A DNA stretch of 33,960 bases from contig FZLR01000028.1 in NCBI GenBank assembly GCA_900197615.1, positions 1 to 33,960 of the forward strand. Reading direction: 5' to 3'. The stretch's first letter is position 1; the number at the start of each line of letters is the position of its first letter. Shown here piece after piece: positions 15,029-24,171 of the stretch. The notes under the pieces are model-generated. The model did no database searches and was not told where the DNA came from. It saw nothing but the letters and a program-made list of their open reading frames with translations. Position numbers and translations under genes: made by a program. This DNA is from Rhodospirillaceae bacterium Spongia-Bin9. Its GTDB lineage: Bacteria; Pseudomonadota; Alphaproteobacteria; Bin65.

Positions 15029-16129
15029 TCAATGAATGAACGGCAGCATCGAGAAACGCGCCCGCTGCGTGTAGCGCTCCCACAACTCGCCATACTTGGC
15101 GCGGCAGCGGCGTTCATCGCGTCTCGAACGGTGCCACAACAGAGCCGCCAGCCACGCCGGCAGCAGGTAGGGCCCCCAGGATGTGAGCCCGGTGGTAAGG
15201 GCAAAAGCGAGGTAAATGCAGATCTCGCCGGTATAATTGAGGTGTCGTCCGATGCCCCAAAATCCTGAGACCAGGAGGCGCCCGTCCAGGGTCCGTGCGG
15301 GTTGGCCCCAGATCGAGACATTGGGATCGCGCTTGAAGCGGTGCTTTTGCTGGTTGGCGCCGCGGAAGAGCCAGAAGCCGAAAACGAACAGCAGGACGAT
15401 CGCCGCGGCGGCGGCCGGAGGCAGCGGATCCGGTGCGTGAACCAGCCACCAGCCGGGGAGACAATAGAAGAACGGCACCAGGACGTAGTCGCCCCAGACC
15501 AGCATCCACCCGAAACGCTCGCTGACGATGTCCCAGGTATGGACCATTCCGTGTTCGAACTGGAAGTAGTTGAGCACGTAGAGGAACGTGAAAATCTGAA
15601 AGAGCGCCATCGCCAGGGTAAGCCCGCCGTAGGTTTCGTACTGCACGACGGCAAACGATGCGTTGAACAGCGCCAGACCGATGAGAGAGGGGCGGTAGCT
15701 GAAGAGCTTCAGGTCCAGCCCAAAGCAGACCGGGCTGGCCTCCACACCGAAGAAGAAACCCCGCCAGGACCCGCGCGACGCATGACGTTCCCGCACGCCC
15801 CGGAAATACAACCAGCCGGACAGCGCGAATGCGAACGCGTTCGCCGCCACGAACAAGGCAACGAAGTGGGTATGCAGCACCGAAAGGGAGAACCAGCCCA
15901 GGACCTGGGCGAGACCGGTCACAGCGGCGGCGATCAGGAACAGGGCGAGGCCGTTGAGCTTGTAGACGCGCTGTTTTCCGTCGGCATCGGGGCCCTCGAC
16001 CCGGCGGCCGGGAAGGAGCGCCGACCCCAGGAACAGCAGGGCGATAAACGCCATCGCCATTGCCGCTGCGTTGAGCAGGTCCCCGCCCGACAGCGCGGTC
16101 AGCGGGACGAGCGGTTCAGACGCGGACAT
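15029..16129 (-). CDS. Sterol C-14 (or C-7) reductase, ERG24/DHCR7 family
   Basis: A 366-residue membrane protein with about nine hydrophobic stretches. Family blocks: 'HTWDIVSERFGWMLVWGDYV' (197-216), the NADPH-binding 'GANQQKHRFKRDP' (257-269), 'LLVSGFWGIGRHLNYTGE' (285-302), and 'RSRRDERRCRAKYGELWERY' (334-353). It is a paralogue of the Erg4-like gene but clearly another subfamily. Directly upstream of CYP51, a delta14 reductase is the needed next step, so that is my first choice. However, 'SIWGQPA' (272-278) recalls the WG-x-x-P block of delta7 reductases (DHCR7), so C-7 activity stays open. It overlaps sdmA by 14 bases and sits 8 bases before cyp51, within one operon. Confidence 0.85.
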   Translation of the reverse strand: MSASEPLVPLTALSGGDLLNAAAMAMAFIALLFLGSALLPGRRVEGPDADGKQRVYKLNGLALFLIAAAVTGLAQVLGWFSLSVLHTHFVALFVAANAFAFALSGWLYFRGVRERHASRGSWRGFFFGVEASPVCFGLDLKLFSYRPSLIGLALFNASFAVVQYETYGGLTLAMALFQIFTFLYVLNYFQFEHGMVHTWDIVSERFGWMLVWGDYVLVPFFYCLPGWWLVHAPDPLPPAAAAAIVLLFVFGFWLFRGANQQKHRFKRDPNVSIWGQPARTLDGRLLVSGFWGIGRHLNYTGEICIYLAFALTTGLTSWGPYLLPAWLAALLWHRSRRDERRCRAKYGELWERYTQRARFSMLPFIH

Positions 16130-17213
16130 CGCCGTTCTCCGAACCGTTTGCCAGATGCTCGCGCCACTTGCGCACGGTCACTTCCTGGAAGGACTGCACC
16201 ACAGGATTGAACTCATAGGGACGGGCGTCCCAATGTTCTTCGTAACCCTGTTGCTCTGCTTCGAGCGCAAACCGGTCCTGGGAGAGCAGGGGAGCGATAA
16301 GCAGACGGTTTGATATCTTCATGACTGCGGTCATGGCGAATCGGGGAATGCGCACCGGTAGGAAAGGTATCTTCAACGACTTGAAGTAGAACAGGAAGAA
16401 CACCCGGGTGGTGCGCTCATCGACGGGGAGCACGAAAAGCCAGTGCTTGATCGCGTCGTCGGTATTCGACCACTGGTAGGGATATTCGTAGCAAAGCTCC
16501 ATGCGATTGGTGTCGAGGCGCTTGTGATCGACGAACAGTCCCGAGATACGCCCGCGTCCGACCCGCGTATCGTATGAGAGGTGCACATTGTCGCCGACCG
16601 TCTCGCAATTGCGGAGTTTGGCCCCGTCGAAGGGCCGGTAGCGGCGGTGCAGATGGGCGTGGGTGAAGTCGCTCACATTGTCGATCACCATCGAATGGTG
16701 CGCCGACCAGGTGAAGCGCAGCGGCACGCAGGTCCATCGGCCGGGGCCCTCGAGCTCGGGGATGTCCGGTATCCGGCGTAGCTCCGCCTGCTCCGGATCG
16801 CCGGGGAAGAGCCAGACCAGGCCGTAGCGGACTTTTACCGGATAGGTCTTGATCGCGAGTCGCGGAAAGCCCCGTCCGTCGGTGTCGTACGGCACCCCGG
16901 CAGGGCGCCCCTCACCGCCGTATTCCCAGCCATGGTAGGCGCATACGAGCCGGCATCCCTGCACGTCGCCGATGGAGAGTTTGAGCTGGCGATGCGCGCA
17001 TCGGTTCTCGATCGCTTGGAAGGTGCCGTCCTTGCCCCGGAACAGCGCAATGGAATGTTTCCAGAATACGACTTCGACCACCGTTCCCGGCTTGATCCGG
17101 CGCACTTCTTCGACCGCGTACCAGTAATTCGGATCCATGCCCGCAGCGCGCGCCTGCTGACGCAGGGTGCCGGCCTCGTCGAAGCCGGGCGGTGCATTCG
17201 GTGCGGGCGTCAT
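16116..17213 (-). CDS. sdmA: Rieske oxygenase for sterol C-4 demethylation (SdmA type)
   Basis: A 365-residue Rieske non-haem iron oxygenase. The [2Fe-2S] ligands are C72 and H74 ('RCAHRQLKLS') and C91 and H94 ('VCAYHGWEY'). The mononuclear iron site is 'DNVSDFTHAHLH' (178-189), with H185 and H189 as ligands. In Methylococcus capsulatus a Rieske oxygenase named SdmA, with the dehydrogenase SdmB, removes a C-4 methyl group of sterols. Here the next gene upstream encodes exactly such a dehydrogenase, with start and stop overlapping (ATGA), so the same role is inferred. Its ferredoxin and reductase are not in the window. A cholesterol 7-desaturase or 3-ketosteroid 9-alpha-hydroxylase type activity is less likely given the neighbours. 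Confidence 0.88.
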   Translation of the reverse strand: MTPAPNAPPGFDEAGTLRQQARAAGMDPNYWYAVEEVRRIKPGTVVEVVFWKHSIALFRGKDGTFQAIENRCAHRQLKLSIGDVQGCRLVCAYHGWEYGGEGRPAGVPYDTDGRGFPRLAIKTYPVKVRYGLVWLFPGDPEQAELRRIPDIPELEGPGRWTCVPLRFTWSAHHSMVIDNVSDFTHAHLHRRYRPFDGAKLRNCETVGDNVHLSYDTRVGRGRISGLFVDHKRLDTNRMELCYEYPYQWSNTDDAIKHWLFVLPVDERTTRVFFLFYFKSLKIPFLPVRIPRFAMTAVMKISNRLLIAPLLSQDRFALEAEQQGYEEHWDARPYEFNPVVQSFQEVTVRKWREHLANGSENGDVRV

Positions 17214-18382
17214 GTCGGGCTCCCGTCGGGCATTAGCCGCATGGCCCGGTCCGGCACGGGGCTTTCGGCCTGTCCCGCGCCATGAGGGTTCGGGGCGGGT
17301 GCGCGCGGTCGTTTTGCACGCGGATTCGAGATCGCACCGCGGCTGTAGTGAAACGCATAGGCTTCATGAACCGCGTCGCGGATCCCGGTCGGCCGATAGC
17401 CGAGTTCCCGTTTCGCCTTGCCGGTGTCGGCGTGGCGGCACTTTCGCAACAGGCGTATCGCGCCGGGGGTGAAGCGCTGGGGAAAGCGCGGGTGGAAACG
17501 GCTCAGATAGAAGCTCGCCACTTCGGAGAAGACGAGCATCAGGCGGGCCGGAATCCGCCGGCCCGGCCGCGGGATGCCCGAGACCTCTTCGTACAGGTCG
17601 ATGATATCCGAAATGGTCTTGTACTCGCTGCTGAAGATGTACTTTTCGCCCGAGCGGCCGTGGCGCATGCACAACAGATGCCCTTCGACAATGTCGCGCG
17701 CGGCGACGAACTCGAACCCGCCATCGACATAGGCGCGGAGCTTGCCGTCGGTGTAGTCGCAGAGGGTTCTTCCCAGCCGCGACGGGAAGAAGTCGGCGCC
17801 TCCCACCACCGCACAACAGGTCGCGACCACGACATCCTGGCCCGTTGCCGCGGCGCGCCAGCACTCCTGCTCGACGAGCGATTTGCTGCGCTCGTAGGGC
17901 ATCGTGCGCTCCATGGGATAGAACTGCATGGTCTCGTTGCTGGGCGCGGAGGGATCGTCCAGATCGTAACCGACCGCGCTGAAAGAGCCCGTGACCACCA
18001 CCCGGCCGGCTTCCGCCTCCCGGGCCGCCTGCAGCACGTTGCGGGTACCGAGAACATTGCACTCGAATAAGTCCCGTCGATGCGCGCGGTTGCCTTCGAT
18101 GGTCGAGACGTAGGCCGCACAGTGATAGACGCCCCGACACCCAGAAAGCGCCTGCCTTGTGGCCTCCAGGTCCCGGATGTCCCCGAACGCGCGCTCGACG
18201 TCGAGGCCTTCCAATCCCTCGTTGTTGTCCTCGTCTCGCAGCAACACCCGGACCCGCACGCCGTCGTCGAGCAGCCGGCGCACGAGATTGGCGCCGACAT
18301 GCCCGGCCGAACCGGTGACGAAAACCGGCGGTACCGATGAGTCCGGCGCTGTGCTCGATCGTGAAGTCATCGGGGCCAACAT
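17210..18382 (-). CDS. sdmB: NSDHL-like 3-beta-hydroxysterol dehydrogenase/C-4 decarboxylase (SdmB type)
   Basis: A 390-residue extended short-chain dehydrogenase. The NAD(P) loop is 'VFVTGSAGHVGANL' (20-33), 'DLFECNVLGTRNVL' (104-117) is the extended-SDR Asn region, and the catalytic Tyr-x3-Lys is Y163/K167 in 'PYERSKSLV'. It should oxidise the 3-hydroxyl and decarboxylate the C-4 carboxylate produced by the Rieske partner. It is the first gene of a five-gene overlapping operon. The ATG at 18382 has no clear ribosome site; an ATG at 18370 is equally possible. The C-terminal 50 residues are Pro/Ala/Arg-rich and look non-conserved. A long intergenic region with candidate promoters precedes it. 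Confidence 0.87.
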   Translation of the reverse strand: MLAPMTSRSSTAPDSSVPPVFVTGSAGHVGANLVRRLLDDGVRVRVLLRDEDNNEGLEGLDVERAFGDIRDLEATRQALSGCRGVYHCAAYVSTIEGNRAHRRDLFECNVLGTRNVLQAAREAEAGRVVVTGSFSAVGYDLDDPSAPSNETMQFYPMERTMPYERSKSLVEQECWRAAATGQDVVVATCCAVVGGADFFPSRLGRTLCDYTDGKLRAYVDGGFEFVAARDIVEGHLLCMRHGRSGEKYIFSSEYKTISDIIDLYEEVSGIPRPGRRIPARLMLVFSEVASFYLSRFHPRFPQRFTPGAIRLLRKCRHADTGKAKRELGYRPTGIRDAVHEAYAFHYSRGAISNPRAKRPRAPAPNPHGAGQAESPVPDRAMRLMPDGSPT

Positions 18383-18894
18383 CCGCTAGTGGGAATGCGG
18401 TTCATATAGGGTTGCGCCGGATGCCGGCACGGTCATTGCGACAACGCCGCGTGCGCCGGCCGCCATTGCGTCGACAGGTGCGGCGAACCGAATCCGCGCC
18501 CGTTCGCGCTCCGAAATTCCCCAAACCCTTCATGCCTTTTCCTCCATCTTCGGAAAGGCTGCGGCGCCGCTCGATCGGTCCGACACCCGACAAAGAGAAT
18601 CTAGGCGGTACCGGCATATAATTTCCAATACCGAATTATCATGTTGTCAATAAGATTTTCTAATGTATCGCCCTGCTGTCGCACGTCCCAGCGTGCAGAC
18701 CCCGACATTCGTCCAGACCCGCCAGGCGACGGAGGTTGGATACTAGGAAAGACGTGCAAGTGTCAATAATCTTAATTAAATCATGTGTTTATCGAAACTT
18801 GACCGATCCGGCCCTGCTTGTCGAGTGGATGCCCGAGTGTGGCGATCCGAACCTCGTATTCCCGGAACGAGGGCCGGCCTGACCTTTGCCGCGC
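18383..18894. promoter_or_regulatory. 512-base leader region of the sterol operon, with AT-rich candidate promoter elements
   Basis: No gene is convincing here. The left part (18400-18600) is GC-rich with no domain-bearing frame. Two AT-rich patches stand out, about 18612-18665 and 18755-18795. Each holds the nonamer TTATTGACA on the minus strand (18653-18645 and 18769-18761), which contains a perfect -35 hexamer facing sdmB. Downstream -10 boxes are weak (TAGTAT 15 bases after the upstream copy; none good after the other). The repeated element may be a promoter, a binding site, or both. If used, the sdmB leader would be about 230-350 bases long. Confidence 0.35.
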
Positions 18895-19839
18895 TCAGGG
18901 CGTCGCGTGGGTAATGAAGCGTTCGGGGACGGGCTCGCCCCACTGGGACTGGAAGCCGATCTCCGCCGGCACGCGGCTGGCCGGGTGGCTGTCGTTGAGG
19001 CGGTCGCTGTCGGTCCAGTGCTCGTGCACCCGGCCCCACGGGTCGCACCAGTAGTCGAAGACCTGGCTGCCGAGCACATGCCGCCCCATGCCCCACATGT
19101 GCTCGTATTTCTCCCGCGCGCGCAGGTGGGCGTTGCCCATCATCACGTCGTCGATGTCGTGAACCTCGAACGCCAGGTGGTTCAGGCCGGGCTTCGGCCC
19201 GTCGATGCACAGGAAGGTGTGGTGGTCGACATAGTCGGCGCCGCCGTCGACCCGGTTGAAGGTCGCGACGACCTTGTCCTCGTCGCCCTCGACATAGACC
19301 TCGTCCGACGGCACGAGGCCGAGGGTCTCGCGGTACCAGCGCGTTCCCGCCCACAGGTCGGTGGTCATGACCACGGCATGGCCGAGGCGCTTGACGTGGG
19401 ACGGGCCGGCCTCGATGCGTGTCAGCTCGCCGGCCCGCGCCAGGCCGGCGCGCGCGGTGTTGATCTCAAAGCGCTTGACCGCGATTTCCGGGACCGGATC
19501 GCGGCCCCGGACGACCTCGACCCGGTAGCCGTGCGGATCGGTCAGGCGGACGCGCCGGCCGCCGCCCGGCTCGTCCATGTCCTCGACGGCCGACGCGCCG
19601 TCCAGCGCTGCGAGGCGGTGCAGGTCGGCTTCGCTCCGCGCCGCGAAGCCGAGCCCGAGAAAACGCGGCTCGCCCAGATGGGTGACGTGGATGAAGGGCG
19701 CCGGGTCCGTGCCGCGCATATAGAGCCGGTCGGCGGTGCGCTCCGCCCGGACCATGCCGAAATCGGTCAGGAATTCCTCCGCCCGGTCCAGATCCGGCGA
19801 CTGCAGCCGCGCGAAGGCGATATCCGAAACCCTGATCAT
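18895..19839 (-). CDS. VOC-family extradiol dioxygenase (catechol 2,3-dioxygenase type)
   Basis: A 314-residue protein with two vicinal-oxygen-chelate domains, the size of type I extradiol ring-cleavage dioxygenases. The Fe/Mn ligands fall in the second domain: H154 in 'LGHAVVMTTDL', H221 in 'LNHLAFEVHD' and E273 in 'VHEHWTDSDR'. It should open a catechol-like ring beside the hydroxyl pair; the true substrate is unknown. The ATG at 19839 has GGGGAG upstream; a longer frame from 19923 adds residues without homology. It is next to the sterol operon but 512 bases away, and I see no other aromatic or steroid catabolism gene, so a link to steroid breakdown (HsaC-like) is only a possibility. Confidence 0.85.
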   Translation of the reverse strand: MIRVSDIAFARLQSPDLDRAEEFLTDFGMVRAERTADRLYMRGTDPAPFIHVTHLGEPRFLGLGFAARSEADLHRLAALDGASAVEDMDEPGGGRRVRLTDPHGYRVEVVRGRDPVPEIAVKRFEINTARAGLARAGELTRIEAGPSHVKRLGHAVVMTTDLWAGTRWYRETLGLVPSDEVYVEGDEDKVVATFNRVDGGADYVDHHTFLCIDGPKPGLNHLAFEVHDIDDVMMGNAHLRAREKYEHMWGMGRHVLGSQVFDYWCDPWGRVHEHWTDSDRLNDSHPASRVPAEIGFQSQWGEPVPERFITHATP

Positions 19840-20021
19840 GCGTCGGTGTCTCCCCAATTCGGCCGCCGCACGCCTGTCTGGTGGCCCGCTATCGACGATA
19901 TGGCCGCGTGCTCTCACGGGCAAGGGCGCGGCGCGGAGAGTCTGGGCCGGCGGCGCGATTGCGTCTTGAAGCGATTCAGGATCGGACCTCGCATGGGCAA
20001 CTCGGTCTCCGATCCGCCAAA

Positions 20022-20051
20022 GGAAAAAGCCGCCGTCCGGGGACGGCGGCT
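20022..20051 (-). terminator. Rho-independent terminator after glnA
   Basis: An 11-bp perfect stem, AGCCGCCGTCC (20028-20038) and GGACGGCGGCT (20041-20051), has a very short apparent loop. In the minus direction it is followed by a T-run (complement of GGAAAA at 20022-20027). It lies 33 bases after the glnA stop. Confidence 0.8.
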
Positions 20052-20083
20052 CATCCGCATTCGAGCGGTAGAGGGCGCAGCCC

Positions 20084-21493
20084 CTACACGCTGTAATACA
20101 TGTCGAACTCCACCGGGTGGGTGGTGTGTTCGAGGTAGTAGACCTCTTCCATCTTGAGGTCCATGTAGCCGTCGATCAGGTCGTCGTTGAAGACCTCGCC
20201 CTTCTTCAGGAAGTCGCGGTCCTCGTCGAGGCTGGCCAGGGCCTCGCGCAGGGAGCCGCAGACCGTCGGGATGTCGGTCAGCTCCTCCGGCGGCAGGTCG
20301 TAGAGGTCCTTGTCCATCGGGTCGCCCGGATGGATCTTGTTCTGGATGCCGTCGAGGCCGGCCATCAGCATCGCGGTGAAGGTGTAGTAGGGGTTGCCCG
20401 AGGCGTCCGGGAAGCGGATCTCGGCACGCTTGCCGTTCGGCGAGGCGACATAGGGAATCCGGCACGACGCCGAGCGGTTGCGCGCAGAATAGGCGAGCAG
20501 GACCGGCGCCTCGAAGCCAGGGATCAGCCGCTTGTAGCTGTTGGTCGTGGCGTTCGAGAAAGCGTTGATCGCCTTGGCGTGCTTCATCACCCCGCCGATA
20601 TAGTGCAGGCAGGTTTCCGACAGGTCGGCATACTGGTTGCCGGCGAAGAGCGGCTCGCCGCCCCGCCACAGCGACTGGTGGACATGCATGCCCGAGCCAT
20701 TGTCGCCGACCACGGGCTTGGGCATGAAGGTCGCCGTCTTGCCCCATTTGTTGGCGATCATGTGGACGCAGTATTTGTAGATCTGCAAGGCGTCGGCCAT
20801 GCCGACCAGCGGGCCGAACTTGATGCCGAGCTCATGCTGCGAGGGCGCCACCTCGTGATGGTGCTTCTCGGTGTCGACGCCCATCTGCTGGATCATGGTG
20901 AGCATCTCGGCGCGCATGTCGGCGCCCTGGTCGACCGGCTGGACCGGGAAATAGCCGCCCTTCAGGCGCGGCCGGTGGCCCAGGTTGCCGTCTTCGTATT
21001 CGGTGCCGGAATTGTAAGGGCCTTCCTCCGAATCGATCTGGAAGAAGGTGTGGTTCATGTCGGCGGCGAAGCGGACGTCGTCGAACACGAAGAATTCGGC
21101 TTCCGGGCCGAAAAGGGCCTCGTCGGCAATTCCGGCCTCGTCCATGTAGCTGATCGCCTTCTTGGCGGTCGAGCGCGGGTCGCGGCCGTAGGGCTGGCCG
21201 GAGGTCGGCTCGAGCACGTCGCAGAACATGATCATGGTCGACTGGGCCGTGAACGGGTCCATCACCGCGCTCGACGGATCGGGCAGCAGCGCCATGTCCG
21301 ATTCGTTGATCGCCTTCCAGCCGGCGATCGACGAGCCGTCGAACATGATGCCGTCCTCGAAGGTGTCCTCGTCGATGGTCTGCGGTGTCTGGGCGGTGTG
21401 CTGCCATTTGCCCCGCGGATCGGTGAAGCGCAGGTCGACGAACTGAACGTCGTCGTCGCTGATTTTCTTCAGTACGGAATTCATGTCTGACAT
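20084..21493 (-). CDS. glnA: Glutamine synthetase type I
   Basis: A 469-residue GS-I, the standard length, making glutamine from glutamate, ammonia and ATP in the cytoplasm. Signatures: '[17 protein letters not shown]' (the Asp/Ser beta-grasp loop), '[18 protein letters not shown]' (ATP/glutamate site), '[20 protein letters not shown]' and, near the C-terminus, '[10 protein letters not shown]', which carries the adenylylation Tyr. Adenylylation control is thus likely. The ATG at 21493 was chosen for family length; a GTG at 21505 would add four residues. It lies 102 bases after glnB on the same strand, the usual alphaproteobacterial glnBA arrangement, and is followed by a terminator hairpin. 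Confidence 0.97.
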   Translation of the reverse strand: MSDMNSVLKKISDDDVQFVDLRFTDPRGKWQHTAQTPQTIDEDTFEDGIMFDGSSIAGWKAINESDMALLPDPSSAVMDPFTAQSTMIMFCDVLEPTSGQPYGRDPRSTAKKAISYMDEAGIADEALFGPEAEFFVFDDVRFAADMNHTFFQIDSEEGPYNSGTEYEDGNLGHRPRLKGGYFPVQPVDQGADMRAEMLTMIQQMGVDTEKHHHEVAPSQHELGIKFGPLVGMADALQIYKYCVHMIANKWGKTATFMPKPVVGDNGSGMHVHQSLWRGGEPLFAGNQYADLSETCLHYIGGVMKHAKAINAFSNATTNSYKRLIPGFEAPVLLAYSARNRSASCRIPYVASPNGKRAEIRFPDASGNPYYTFTAMLMAGLDGIQNKIHPGDPMDKDLYDLPPEELTDIPTVCGSLREALASLDEDRDFLKKGEVFNDDLIDGYMDLKMEEVYYLEHTTHPVEFDMYYSV

Positions 21494-21595
21494 GTCGGGT
21501 TCCACTCTCTTGAACGGGTTGAGCTTGGTCGGGATGGGCCGGGATAAGCCGGGTCGGGCTTGAACGGATGCGTCTCTCGAAGATTGCGGTTCGGG

Positions 21596-22560
<965 letters not shown>

Positions 22561-22581
22561 CCGTTAGAGGGGCATGGAGAA

Positions 22582-22896
22582 ATGGACGATGGCGACGACG
22601 AACGGGTGGGGCCGATGCTGAACCCGCCGCATCTGGGCGAACTGATCCGCGAAGGCATGGAGGAAATCGGCTGGAACGTTACCGGGACGGCGGCCCGCCT
22701 GAAGTGCGACCGCGGGACCCTGTCGCGCGTGCTGAACGGCAGGGCAGGCGTGTCCGCGAATATGGCGCTGGCTCTGGAAGAAATCGGCTGGGGAACCGCC
22801 GAGCACTGGATGCGTATGCAGGCGAGCTACGAGCTAGCCCAAGAGCGCCGGAGGCGCGCCGCCCGCGCCGGAACGGAGAACGCCGCCTTCGCCTGA
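22582..22896 (+). CDS. higA: HigA-type antitoxin (XRE helix-turn-helix)
   Basis: A 104-residue protein 21 bases after higB. The core 'MLNPPHLGELIREGMEEIGW' (from residue 13) followed by the helix-turn-helix 'TGTAARLKCDRGTLSRVLNG' and 'AEHWMRMQASYELAQ' is standard HigA. Start at 22582 (GGAGA just upstream) or 22618, where homology begins. It neutralises HigB and represses the module. It stops 10 bases before the right-hand direct repeat. Confidence 0.92.
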   Translation: MDDGDDERVGPMLNPPHLGELIREGMEEIGWNVTGTAARLKCDRGTLSRVLNGRAGVSANMALALEEIGWGTAEHWMRMQASYELAQERRRRAARAGTENAAFA

Positions 22897-22906
22897 ATTC
22901 GGCTAT

Positions 22907-22948
22907 TCAGGCAGCCAGCCAGTCCGCCATCCGGTCGATCGCCCGGTC
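22907..22948. repeat. Right 42-bp direct repeat, inside the aminotransferase 3' end
   Basis: The copy begins exactly at the aminotransferase stop codon and covers its last 13 codons. It matches 22197-22238 with one mismatch; the copies are 710 bases apart and enclose only the HigBA module. Confidence 0.9.
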
Positions 22949-24082
22949 GATGTTGGCGGCGCTGTTCGCGCAGGAGAAGCGCAGGAAGCCTTCTCCGTAG
23001 GCCCCGAAGCTGGTGCCGGCGATGGCGGCGACGCCGATCTCTTCCAGCATGCCGTCCTGCATGGCGCGGGCGTTGCGGCCCGTGCCTTCGATGTTCGGGA
23101 AGGCATAGAAGGCGCCGGCCGGCGTCCGGCAGCGCACGCCGGGCAGGGCGTTCAGCCGGTCGGCGATCAGGGTGCGCCGGCGCTCGAAGGCGGCGCGCAT
23201 GGTCTCGACCGCGTCCTGCGGGCCTTCGAGCGCGGCGATGCCGGCATATTGCGCGCTGGCGTTGACGCAGGAGTGGCAGTTGATCGACAGCCGCTCTGCC
23301 GTGTCGACCCAGGCCTTCGGCCAGACGCTGTAGCCGAGCCGCCAGCCGGTCATGGCGTAGGTCTTGGACCAGCCGTCGAGCAGGATAGTCCGGTCGCGCA
23401 GATGGTCGTAAGCGAGCAGGCTGGTGTGGGCTTCGCCGTCGAACGATAGCCGGGAATAAATCTCGTCGCTCAGGATGGCGACATGGGGGAAGCGCTCCAG
23501 CCCGGCGGCGAGCGCATCGATCTCGGCCTTCGGAGTCACGCCGCCGGTCGGGTTGGCCGGGCTGTTCAGGATCATCAGCCGGGTCCGGTCGGTGATCCGG
23601 TCCAGCACCTCGCCGGCGCTGAAGGCGAAGTCCCGCTCTTCGGCCAGTTCGATCGGCACCGGCGTGGCGCCGGAAAAGCGGATGACCGATTCGTAGATCG
23701 GGAAGCCGGGGTTGGGGTAGAGAATCTCGGTGCCGGGCTCGCCGAACATCATCAGGGCGAAGAACATGGTCGGCTTGCCGCCCGGCATGATCAGCACGGT
23801 CGAAGGATCGATCTCGACCCCGCGATGGCGCAGGATGTCCGCCGCCACGGCCTCGCGCAGCCCGGCCACGCCGGCCGCCGGGGTATAGCCGTGATGGCCG
23901 TCGGCGAGCGCCCTCGTCGCCGCCTCGACGATATGGTCCGGGGTTTTGAAATCCGGCTGGCCGATGCCGAGATTGATAATGTCCTTGCCCCCGGCCGCCA
24001 GCGCCGTCGCGCGGGCGAGAACCTCGAAAGCGGATTCGGTGCCGAGCCGCCCGGTGCGGTCGGCAAGCTGCGGTGCGGTCAT
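22907..24082 (-). CDS. Class I/II PLP-dependent aminotransferase (aspartate aminotransferase-like)
   Basis: A 391-residue fold-type I aminotransferase. Seen: 'INLGIGQPDFKTPDHI' (substrate loop), 'HGYTPAAGVAGLREAVA', 'LNSPANPTGGVTPKAEI' (PLP-binding Asn), 'ILSDEIYSRLSFDG', the Schiff-base Lys in 'DGWSKTYAMTGWRLGY', and the carboxylate-binding Arg in 'FLRFSCANS'. The amino donor is not certain; aspartate, alanine or an aromatic amino acid are all plausible. The ATG at 24082 follows GGGGA; an upstream ATG adds 28 Arg-rich residues. It is divergent from the HAD gene (89-base gap). Its last 42 bases are duplicated beyond the HigBA module. Confidence 0.9.
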   Translation of the reverse strand: MTAPQLADRTGRLGTESAFEVLARATALAAGGKDIINLGIGQPDFKTPDHIVEAATRALADGHHGYTPAAGVAGLREAVAADILRHRGVEIDPSTVLIMPGGKPTMFFALMMFGEPGTEILYPNPGFPIYESVIRFSGATPVPIELAEERDFAFSAGEVLDRITDRTRLMILNSPANPTGGVTPKAEIDALAAGLERFPHVAILSDEIYSRLSFDGEAHTSLLAYDHLRDRTILLDGWSKTYAMTGWRLGYSVWPKAWVDTAERLSINCHSCVNASAQYAGIAALEGPQDAVETMRAAFERRRTLIADRLNALPGVRCRTPAGAFYAFPNIEGTGRNARAMQDGMLEEIGVAAIAGTSFGAYGEGFLRFSCANSAANIDRAIDRMADWLAA

Positions 24083-24171
24083 GTTCAAATCCCCGATGCG
24101 CTGGCGCCGGACGGCGCCGGTGCGATACACCGGCCTACGGATAGCCGACAGGAGCGGGGAGGGCAAAGGCC

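Noticed and set aside
18402-18617. A 71-codon minus-strand frame just before sdmB
   Set aside because: Arg- and Gly-rich with no domain, no ribosome site, and no coding character; treated as leader sequence.
18895-19839. Treating the extradiol dioxygenase as part of a steroid-degradation pathway
   Set aside because: No other catabolic gene is nearby, it is 512 bases from the sterol operon, and the family acts on many catechols.
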